13,245 bases of DNA from an uncultured Eudoraea sp. (GTDB lineage Bacteria; Bacteroidota; Bacteroidia; Flavobacteriales; Flavobacteriaceae): the NCBI GenBank assembly GCA_905479615.1, contig CAJQNH010000130.1, positions 1-13,245 of the forward strand, written 5' to 3'. A program made the translations under genes and the position numbers. Shown piece after piece: positions 7,852 through 13,245 of the stretch. Below the pieces are notes generated by a model. That model did no database searches, had not been told where the DNA came from, and saw only the letters and a list, made by a program, of their open reading frames with translations. Each line of letters starts with the position of its first letter. Position 1 is the first letter of the stretch.

Positions 7852-8493
7852 ATGCAAGCTGATATAATATTTAAATATTTTCCCAATTTATCTGAAATTC
7901 AAAAAGAGCAATTTTTGAGCCTTGAAGTTTTATATAAGGATTGGAATAAAAAAATAAATGTAGTATCGAGAAAAGATATAGAGGAACTCTATCTGCGTCA
8001 TGTACTTCACTCTCTGGGGATAGCTAAAATTCAACCATTTATAAAAGGGGCCTCTGTTCTGGATGTTGGAACCGGAGGTGGTTTTCCGGGAATCCCTCTC
8101 GCTATACTATATCCTGAGTCCCGTTTTACATTGGTGGATGCTATTGGTAAGAAAATAAAAGTCGTAGAAGAAGTGGTCACCGGCCTCGAATTAAAAAATG
8201 TTATCACCTATCACAGAAGGGTTGAGGAAATGGATGATCAGTTCGATTTTATTGTTAGTAGGGCAGTAGCAGCCATGCCTACATTTGTTAGATGGGTTCA
8301 GGGTCGTATTAAGAAAAAATCTGTACATGAACTTAAAAATGGGATCCTTTATTTAAAAGGTGGGGACTTGTCTGAGGAGTTAAAAGGCTATAAAAATGCA
8401 CAGATATTTGAATTGTCCGAATTCTTTAAGGAGGACTTTTTTAAGACCAAAAAAGTGGTCTATTTGCCAATGAAGTATAAAGGAAACAGTTAA
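7852..8493 (+). CDS. rsmG: 16S rRNA (guanine527-N7)-methyltransferase RsmG (GidB)
   Basis: RsmG methylates N7 of G527 in the 530 loop of 16S rRNA, using S-adenosylmethionine. The 213 residues match the family length. Seen: an N-terminal helical region with LYKDWNKKINVVSRKD (27-42) and LRHVLHSLGI (48-57), SAM-binding motif I DVGTGGGFPGIPLA (71-84), acidic D96 in TLVDAIGKK, and SRAVA (136-140) in the catalytic half. The ATG at 7852 gives the usual short N-terminus, and no earlier in-frame start is needed. It is a single-gene unit, divergent from the desaturase. A terminator-like hairpin starts 44 bases after its stop. Loss of this enzyme is known in other bacteria to give low-level streptomycin resistance. 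Confidence 0.95.
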   Translation: MQADIIFKYFPNLSEIQKEQFLSLEVLYKDWNKKINVVSRKDIEELYLRHVLHSLGIAKIQPFIKGASVLDVGTGGGFPGIPLAILYPESRFTLVDAIGKKIKVVEEVVTGLELKNVITYHRRVEEMDDQFDFIVSRAVAAMPTFVRWVQGRIKKKSVHELKNGILYLKGGDLSEELKGYKNAQIFELSEFFKEDFFKTKKVVYLPMKYKGNS

Positions 8494-8606
8494 AGCATCA
8501 ACATCATATTAAAAGAGTATCTGCAATTTTCCGCATAGGTTTTGATGTAGCTAACTAGTTTATTTAAACCTGTTTTTTTTGACTTTGAATTGTCATTCGC
8601 TTTCAT
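8490..8606 (-). CDS. Candidate small protein, 38 residues, antisense to the rsmG 3' end
   Basis: The minus strand has an ATG at 8606 and stays open for 38 codons to a TAA at 8490-8492. It reads MKANDNSKSKKTGLNKLV, then SYIKTYAENCRYSFNMMLML. The N-terminal third is polar and lysine-rich, the middle could form an amphipathic helix, and the end is hydrophobic with four Met/Leu-rich residues. The residue mix looks more like protein than random AT-rich DNA. The stop overlaps the rsmG stop codon by three bases on the opposite strand, and the frame crosses the terminator-like hairpin at 8537-8580, whose T-run becomes the SKK lysine codons. No consensus -7 element or ribosome-binding site was found upstream. 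I do not recognise a family. It could be a chance ORF. Confidence 0.33.
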   Translation of the reverse strand: MKANDNSKSKKTGLNKLVSYIKTYAENCRYSFNMMLML

Positions 8607-8911
8607 AATTTTGATTTAGAGTATATAACAATGTAGCATTTTGTATTTAATTTACAATTAATTAACGTTAAATTTACATAAAAAGTATAGGAAAGCTAAC
8701 TTTAAGTCTATAATGTATTGAAAATCAATTGATAAACTAAAATTCGCTAAAAATTATTATTTCAGCCTAGAAACGGAATTGTGAAATTTTTTATGAAGAA
8801 TATAATTTCATTCAGGGCTGATAAGATCAACAAGAAAACATAAATTTTGAAGTAAATTTTTATTTCTTCAATCAAACTTAGGATGCTTAGGGAGTTATTG
8901 CACAGCTCGTC
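8494..8911. other. AT-rich 418-base intergenic region between convergent rsmG and the solute-binding gene
   Basis: It contains the terminator-like hairpin and the candidate small ORF listed separately. It also holds a direct repeat AATTTACA (8649-8656 and 8671-8678, 22 bases start to start) with a palindrome TTAACGTTAA (8662-8671) between, a nested stem structure at 8762-8821, and a hairpin with arms TTGAAG/CTTCAA (8847-8852 and 8866-8871). No longer ORF, tRNA or known riboswitch was recognised. The region is longer than a plain convergent gap needs. Confidence 0.6.
8537..8580 (+). terminator. Candidate intrinsic terminator of rsmG
   Basis: A 6-bp stem AGGTTT (8537-8542) / AAACCT (8566-8571), with a 23-base loop, is followed after one G by eight T residues (8573-8580). 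It starts 44 bases after the rsmG stop. The stem is short and the loop long, so its strength is doubtful, but the uninterrupted T-run and position fit. Confidence 0.42.
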
Positions 8912-9886
8912 TTAGAACTTTAATTTTAAACCAGAAGATGGAGAATCATTCATGTTGGCTGCCTTAATAATGTCAGTCTTATACTTAGCCGGAACAACCT
9001 GCCATCCATTATAAATTTCTCCGTTTATATAATACCTTTCATTACCTTCAGTCATTGCGGTATCAGTCATCAATTTATAATAAGAAGCTGGTGCATTTTT
9101 GCCTGCACTATCTCCATCCAAGACCAATTCAAGAACTCCATCACCGTCAACATCGGATTGTATCCAATTCAATTCCAGTATCTTATTATAAGTGCCATCA
9201 GACATCATTTTAATAATATTGTTATTAAAGTCGGCCATTATTTTTTGAGCATCCGGTATATCCTTTAAAATGGCAAGGTGAAGGGGTTGCACCAAAAAAG
9301 CTTCTTTACCAATTTCAAGAAATCTGCTAATATCATTTAGCTGATAGGTTAGTAAATAGGATATGAGTAGTTCATCTACCAGCATATAATCTGCCTTGAA
9401 CGTTAGTAATTTTTCAAGATTTCTCTGATCACTTTTACCTGGAATAAGAACGATATCCAGATTGGTATAAACGGAGGATCCATATGCATAACCACTTATA
9501 ATCGCAATTCGTTTATTTTTTAATTCACTTAGTGATTTTGCACTTACATCACTGCCTTTTCTGCCTACTAAAATCAAACGGTTTTCAAGATAGGGTTCAG
9601 AATAAAGTAAATAATTTTCCCTGTCTTCTGTTTTCCATAAAGTTGGACTTCCCTGGTAAGTGCCGGAGATGATGCCTTCCATTACCGGATCAAATCCTGT
9701 AATGGTCAATTCCATTTGGACACCTCCTCTTTCAAGTGCTTCCTTTACTAATTGGAGGGCGAAGCCTTTTTCTCCTTCTACATTTGAAAAGGGTGGCCAT
9801 ATATCAGATGCTAATTTTATATTCTGATTCTGCGAATACGTAAATAAACAAGAAATAGTAATTAAAAGCAGTAGCAATTTTTTCAT
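8912..9886 (-). CDS. Periplasmic solute-binding protein, SBP_bac_3-like, with C-terminal extension
   Basis: An exported protein of 324 residues with the fold of amino-acid-type ABC transporter binding proteins. The signal peptide is short (MKKLLLLLITISCLFTYS, then QNQ); signal peptidase I cleavage near residue 18-19 is likely, although Cys13 makes a lipoprotein conceivable. The binding domain is about 22-242: LASDIWPPFS (25-34) is the usual first strand and ligand loop, then GFALQLVKEAL (41-51), YLLYSEPYLENRLILVG (92-108), the hinge region SLSELKNKRIAIISGYAYGSS (starting at 118) and the final DGTYNKILELNW (230-241). After the domain come about 80 extra residues, with DVDGDGVLEL (245-254) resembling a calcium-binding loop. 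No permease or ATPase gene lies beside it, so its role in transport, sensing or an enzyme is open. It sits 184 bases downstream of pruA; no consensus promoter was found in between. Confidence 0.82.
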   Translation of the reverse strand: MKKLLLLLITISCLFTYSQNQNIKLASDIWPPFSNVEGEKGFALQLVKEALERGGVQMELTITGFDPVMEGIISGTYQGSPTLWKTEDRENYLLYSEPYLENRLILVGRKGSDVSAKSLSELKNKRIAIISGYAYGSSVYTNLDIVLIPGKSDQRNLEKLLTFKADYMLVDELLISYLLTYQLNDISRFLEIGKEAFLVQPLHLAILKDIPDAQKIMADFNNNIIKMMSDGTYNKILELNWIQSDVDGDGVLELVLDGDSAGKNAPASYYKLMTDTAMTEGNERYYINGEIYNGWQVVPAKYKTDIIKAANMNDSPSSGLKLKF

Positions 9887-10070
9887 AGTTGTGCCTGGTT
9901 AATGGTAAAAAGCACCTTAAGATAAAGCAATCAGCCCGGAAGTTATGTTAAAAAAAGGAACAATAATTATTTCTAACAGATTTTTGGAATGTAGCACGCT
10001 CATGCGCTTCAACTATTTAGTATCAAAGCCTTGTGTATTGAAAAAAACAAAGATTAATTGCCTTTACCCT

Positions 10071-11699
10071 TTATCCCAGAAACGGATAGCGATAATCCTC
10101 AGGGGTTACAAAAGTTTCTTTGATCAACCTCGGTGAAACCCATCGAAGTAAATTTTGAGCAGAACCTGCTTTGTCATTTGTCCCTGAAGCCCTGGCGCCA
10201 CCAAAAGGTTGCTGACCCACTACAGCCCCCGTGGGTTTGTCGTTTATATAGAAATTACCTGCGCAGTTCTGAAGTGCTTTCGTGGCTTCATTTATTGCAT
10301 ATCGGTCTTTTGCCAAAACAGCACCTGTAAGTGCATATTCAGAAGTAGTATCAACCAATTTTAGAGTTTTGGACCAATCCTTATCTTCATAGACATATAT
10401 TGTAACTACCGGTCCGAATAATTCGGTTTCCATAGTAGAATAATGGGGATCTGTGGTCAGTATTACGGTAGGTTCTATAAAATAACCCTTCGATTTATCA
10501 TAATTACCACCAACAATTATACTAGCATCCTTATCTTTTTTAGCCTGATCAATATAGGAAGCTAATTTGTCAAATGACCCTTCATGTATTACAGCTGTGA
10601 TATAGTTGCTCATATTTTCAGGAGATCCGGGAGGATTGAATGATTCCACATCCCGCTTTACCAAATCCAGGATTTCGACGGAAGAAGACTTTGGTAAATA
10701 AACACGTGAGGCAGCACTGCACTTTTGGCCCTGGAATTCAAAGGCGCCACGTGTAATTGCGGTAGCTACCTGCTGGGGTTTTGCTGTTGGGTGCGCAATT
10801 ATAAAGTCCTTACCACCAGTTTCTCCAACAATTTTTGGATAGGTTTTATAGCAGTCAATATTATTCCCTATCTGTTTCCACAAGGATTTAAAAACATGGG
10901 TGCTTCCAGTAAAATGAATTCCTGAAAAGTCGGCACTAGCTAAAATGGTGTCTGTAATCATAACAGGATCACCGTAAACCACATTGATTACCCCATCTGG
11001 TAGTCCAGCTTCCTTAAAAATGTCCACAATTACTTTGGCCGAAAAAATTTGGCTATCACTGGGTTTCCATACCACAACATTACCCATCATAGCTGCACTT
11101 GCGGGAAGATTACCTGCTATTGCCGTAAAGTTAAAAGGAGTAATTGCATAAATAAAACCTTCTAGAGGTCTATACTCCACACGATTCCAGATTCCTTCAG
11201 ATGATTCAGGCTGTTCCGCATATATCTGAGACATATAGGATACATTAAATCTGAGGAAGTCTATTAATTCACAGGCGGCATCAATTTCCGCCTGATGTAT
11301 CGTTTTTGACTGCGCCAACATAGTAGCCGCATTAATTTTAGCCCTGTAGGGCCCTGCGATAAGATCTGCTGCTTTTAAGAAAATACTGGCTCTTTGTTCC
11401 CATGGTAAGGATGCCCATGCCGCTCTTGATTCGAGTGCATTTTCTATGGCCAAACTAACATGACTTTTTTCGGCAAGATGATACTTGCCCAAAATATGTT
11501 TATGATCATGAGGAGGTGACATTGTTCTCGTATTTGATGTTGTTATTTCATCACTTCCAATATACAAAGGCACTTCCAGACTTCCATTGAAGTATTCTTT
11601 ATATTGCTTTAAAACCTCGTCTCTTTCCGGAGTACCAGGTGCATAACTTTTTATTGGTTCATTAATAGCCAGCGGGACTTCAAAAAAACCTTTACCCAT
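10071..11699 (-). CDS. pruA: L-glutamate gamma-semialdehyde (1-pyrroline-5-carboxylate) dehydrogenase PruA
   Basis: This NAD+-dependent aldehyde dehydrogenase oxidises glutamate semialdehyde to glutamate, the second step of proline breakdown. From the ATG at 11699 it has 542 residues, typical of the monofunctional form with an N-terminal extension (MGKGFFEVPLAINEPIKSYA). Catalytic residues seen: N190 in TPFNFTA, K212 in WKPSD, general base E293 in VGETGGKD, and nucleophile C327 in GQKCSAASR. The NAD-site stretch FTGSTHVF (263-270) is present, as is the C-terminal PFGGARASGTNDKAG. A TTG two codons upstream keeps the frame open, but the ATG gives the conserved start. No proline dehydrogenase gene is in the window, so PruA is separate from PutA here. 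A full -7 octamer lies at 11729-11736, so it probably has its own promoter although apaG precedes it on the same strand. Confidence 0.95.
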   Translation of the reverse strand: MGKGFFEVPLAINEPIKSYAPGTPERDEVLKQYKEYFNGSLEVPLYIGSDEITTSNTRTMSPPHDHKHILGKYHLAEKSHVSLAIENALESRAAWASLPWEQRASIFLKAADLIAGPYRAKINAATMLAQSKTIHQAEIDAACELIDFLRFNVSYMSQIYAEQPESSEGIWNRVEYRPLEGFIYAITPFNFTAIAGNLPASAAMMGNVVVWKPSDSQIFSAKVIVDIFKEAGLPDGVINVVYGDPVMITDTILASADFSGIHFTGSTHVFKSLWKQIGNNIDCYKTYPKIVGETGGKDFIIAHPTAKPQQVATAITRGAFEFQGQKCSAASRVYLPKSSSVEILDLVKRDVESFNPPGSPENMSNYITAVIHEGSFDKLASYIDQAKKDKDASIIVGGNYDKSKGYFIEPTVILTTDPHYSTMETELFGPVVTIYVYEDKDWSKTLKLVDTTSEYALTGAVLAKDRYAINEATKALQNCAGNFYINDKPTGAVVGQQPFGGARASGTNDKAGSAQNLLRWVSPRLIKETFVTPEDYRYPFLG

Positions 11700-11728
11700 A
11701 ATCAATTTTGTTAGTTAAATTTTCATGC

Positions 11729-11736
11729 CAAAGGTA
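11729..11736 (-). promoter_or_regulatory. Candidate -7 promoter element for pruA
   Basis: The minus strand reads TACCTTTG, a full TAnnTTTG match, 29 bases upstream of the pruA ATG and inside the apaG-pruA gap. The nearest TTG upstream on that strand (11767-11769) is 30 bases away, too far for a standard -33 element. Support is from the octamer and position only. Confidence 0.42.
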
Positions 11737-11783
11737 CTAAAACCCTAAGCGTTTATAAAATTTAAACAAGGTAAAAGGAATCA

Positions 11784-12179
11784 TTAATTCAGAGCGAATG
11801 GTGCACTGAATTTAAAAGAAGGAATGTAGACTCTGAATTTTTCATTAGTAGTGAAATTTACCATATTATAATGGCCTTTCATTGCTCCAATAGGAGATGC
11901 AAGCAGGCATCCGGAGCTGTAAGTGTGAGATTCACCTGGTTTGATAACAGGTTTTTTTCCAATAACACCTTCACCATCTAAAACTTCAAAGTCATTTAGA
12001 GCATCATAAATTTGCCAGTGCCTTGAAGTTAATTGAACAGAATCTTTACTTTGATTTTCTATAGTAATGGTATAACCAAAAGCAAAATGCATTTTATAGT
12101 TTTTAAAGAAGGTTCCTTCAAAACTAGTATTCACTGAAATTTTTATGCCTTTGGTTACTTGTGTAATCATCTTTTTCAT
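11784..12179 (-). CDS. apaG: ApaG protein (DUF525)
   Basis: A small cytoplasmic protein of 131 residues with a fibronectin-III-like all-beta fold. Family marks seen: VTKGIKISVNTSFEG (8-22), YTITIENQSKDSVQLTSRHW (starting at 36), the turn GEGVIGKKPVIKPGESHTYSSG (starting at 69) with the glycine-rich GxGVxGxxP motif, and GHYNMV (102-107) near the end. The name comes from Co2+/Mg2+ resistance phenotypes in enterobacteria; the molecular function is not settled. Two in-frame ATGs are possible, 12179 and 12170 (MITQVTKG); the second is closer to the usual family start, and the difference is three residues. It is upstream of pruA on the same strand with an 84-base gap. Only a weak -7-like TATTTTAG (12231-12238, minus) was found ahead of it. 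Confidence 0.93.
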   Translation of the reverse strand: MKKMITQVTKGIKISVNTSFEGTFFKNYKMHFAFGYTITIENQSKDSVQLTSRHWQIYDALNDFEVLDGEGVIGKKPVIKPGESHTYSSGCLLASPIGAMKGHYNMVNFTTNEKFRVYIPSFKFSAPFALN

Positions 12180-12648
12180 GCTAATAAATAACGGTATTTC
12201 TCAATATGAGTAGCATATCCGTTATATCTGCTAAAATAAAAAAAATTGCATTAGACCAGCTTTATTTAACAATAGTTTTAAATATAAGCTCAATCGAAAA
12301 ATCTACTTAAATCATTTTTCAAGTAGGGAGTAAAACCACATTTAAGCAACTCTCCTAAGAAAACTTTGGTGGCCAAGATAGATAATAGCAACTGATTATG
12401 AAAACTTCAGATTGGATTATCGGTGTATGTATATTTTTTTCTGATGTATTTCTGTCTTATAACCCGTTGAATATAGGTAATTAACGGATTTTATTAGTTG
12501 ATAAGACCCGGATGTTGATTCACGCCTGAAGAAAGATCATATCGGAAATTATCATAGGAACTTAAAAAGGACGAAACACCCCAACTTAGGAATAAAAGAT
12601 TTCGTCGTAAAGTTTGCTAATCTTGATTACAGCTGTTATTATCAAAAA
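12180..12648. other. 469-base intergenic region between apaG and the HD-domain gene
   Basis: Both flanking genes are on the minus strand, so this region holds the end of the HD-gene transcript and the apaG promoter. Seen: a terminator-like hairpin at 12565-12606, a second hairpin with a following T-run on the minus strand at 12295-12326, an inverted repeat TAACGG/CCGTTA close to the apaG start, and a 38-codon open stretch without ATG (12290-12406, minus) with protein-like residue order. No complete gene, tRNA or known RNA family was recognised. Confidence 0.55.
12565..12606 (-). terminator. Candidate intrinsic terminator of the HD-domain gene
   Basis: On the minus strand a perfect 7-bp stem GACGAAA (12606-12600) / TTTCGTC (12576-12570) with a 23-base loop is followed by CTTTTT. 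It starts 42 bases after the HD-gene stop at 12649. Stem, T-run and position fit an intrinsic terminator; the long loop weakens the call. Confidence 0.48.
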
Positions 12649-13245
12649 TCATTTGAAATTGGCTGTCAATCTAAGGGATTTGAGTTCCTTTATCTTTTCA
12701 GATTTTAATTTCTCACGATTCTTCTTAGCAAAATCGGTATGAAATTTATGATTTTCCAAAAACCAAATTTGCAGGTCTAACCACTCAATTTTATTAGAAA
12801 CGATGTCGAAATGCAGATATTCTTTGAATAGTTTAGCGCTAATGTCATTATAGTCCTTTCTTCCAAGGTAGTCTAAATCGGCATCGGCCAAAATTTCTTC
12901 ATAAAAAGTCTTAGGTTCTTGAGGTACTTTTGTGGCCCTTATCATTCCATTTACTATTGCCACTTCGTCGCTTGTCAGAATAGGAATTAAAAATGGTTGA
13001 ATTTCAACAATGCTGCGTTCTTCATGATTTAAACGAGATACGACAAAACCATAATCATGACAGATTGCGGCAATTCGTATAAGATTGGCCATTTCTTGGG
13101 GAATATCGTAGTATTCAATATAATCGTTACATACGTTGGCAACATCTATAATATGATCTATAGAATGGTAAAAAAGATAATTGGGAAGTTTTTCTTTTAA
13201 CTGCTCAATAATCTCAAAACATATTTTTGGATATGAATTTTTGTT
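12649..13245 (-). CDS. HD-domain phosphohydrolase, N-terminus outside the window (partial)
   Basis: The minus-strand frame is open from the right window edge to the TGA at 12649-12651, giving 198 residues without the true start. The metal-binding HD signature is present in order: the first His in YHSIDHIIDV (H27/H31 of the visible part), the paired His-Asp in AAICHDYGF (H63 D64), and the last Asp in ADADLDYLGR (D121/D123). This fits the HD superfamily of metal-dependent phosphohydrolases and phosphodiesterases. An ATG at 13092 lies between the first and second motif elements, so starting there would cut the domain; the protein must begin further upstream. The last 30 residues are lysine-rich and may be helical. 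Substrate is unknown (a nucleotide or signalling molecule is only typical of the superfamily). It may be a short stand-alone HD protein or the end of a larger sensor. Confidence 0.82.
   Translation of the reverse strand, partial: NKNSYPKICFEIIEQLKEKLPNYLFYHSIDHIIDVANVCNDYIEYYDIPQEMANLIRIAAICHDYGFVVSRLNHEERSIVEIQPFLIPILTSDEVAIVNGMIRATKVPQEPKTFYEEILADADLDYLGRKDYNDISAKLFKEYLHFDIVSNKIEWLDLQIWFLENHKFHTDFAKKNREKLKSEKIKELKSLRLTANFK

Noticed and set aside
9887..10070. Intrinsic terminator after pruA
   Set aside because: A seven-T run exists on the minus strand about 20 bases after the stop, but the preceding sequence forms at most a 4-bp stem.
9945..10136. 63-codon plus-strand ORF across the pruA 3' end
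   Set aside because: Its second half is antisense to the conserved C-terminus of pruA and the translation has no recognisable domain; judged a shadow frame.
12398..12484. 28-codon plus-strand ORF starting MKTSDWIIGV
   Set aside because: Very short, no promoter or ribosome-binding site, and it partly overlaps the minus-strand coding-like stretch; likely chance.
12649..13092. Complete 147-residue protein starting at the ATG at 13092
   Set aside because: The first metal-binding His of the HD domain lies upstream of that ATG in the same open frame, so the real start is outside the window.
1..13245. Defence island, mobile element or biosynthetic cluster
   Set aside because: All confidently identified genes are housekeeping families common in Flavobacteriaceae; no transposase, integrase, toxin-antitoxin pair, CRISPR repeat or nuclease/helicase set was seen.

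Overview
The window reads as ordinary chromosome from a member of the Bacteroidota, most likely a marine-type Flavobacteriaceae. The reasons are: AT-rich DNA with AT-rich intergenic gaps; a PorT-type type IX secretion protein directly behind a menaquinone methyltransferase; Bacteroidota-style promoter octamers (TAnnTTTG) in several gene-start gaps; few Shine-Dalgarno sequences; and signal peptides ending in the '-A/S-Q' style. No tRNA, rRNA, CRISPR array, insertion sequence or phage gene was seen.

Layout, left to right. (1) 1-54 is the first 18 codons of a minus-strand gene leaving the window. It is divergent from a SpoU/TrmH-type RNA 2'-O-methyltransferase (79-822, +). (2) A minus-strand pair follows, ubiE/menG (2305-1577) then porT (1572-874), 4 bases apart. 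(3) A 245-base divergent gap separates ubiE from the potassium-uptake operon trkA-trkH (2551-5393, +), whose genes overlap by one base. (4) A minus-strand pair, a membrane fatty acid desaturase (7730-6627) then a PLP aminotransferase (6613-5429), is divergent from rsmG (7852-8493, +). (5) A 418-base AT-rich gap (8494-8911) holds a terminator-like hairpin, a candidate 38-residue small ORF and some inverted and direct repeats. (6) On the minus strand: an orphan periplasmic solute-binding protein (9886-8912), pruA (11699-10071) and apaG (12179-11784). (7) A 469-base gap (12180-12648) has terminator-like hairpins and one coding-like fragment. (8) An HD-domain phosphohydrolase, minus strand, runs off the right edge (12649-13245).

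The genes are mostly housekeeping: rRNA/tRNA modification (TrmH-like, RsmG), the respiratory quinone (UbiE), K+ homeostasis (TrkAH), membrane lipid desaturation, and amino-acid metabolism (aminotransferase, PruA). They share no single pathway, and I found no convincing new multi-gene system. The points most worth a second look are the small ORF antisense to the end of rsmG, the orphan solute-binding protein with a calcium-loop-like C-terminal extension, the near-perfect inverted repeat between ubiE and trkA, and the unexplained structure in the two long gaps.
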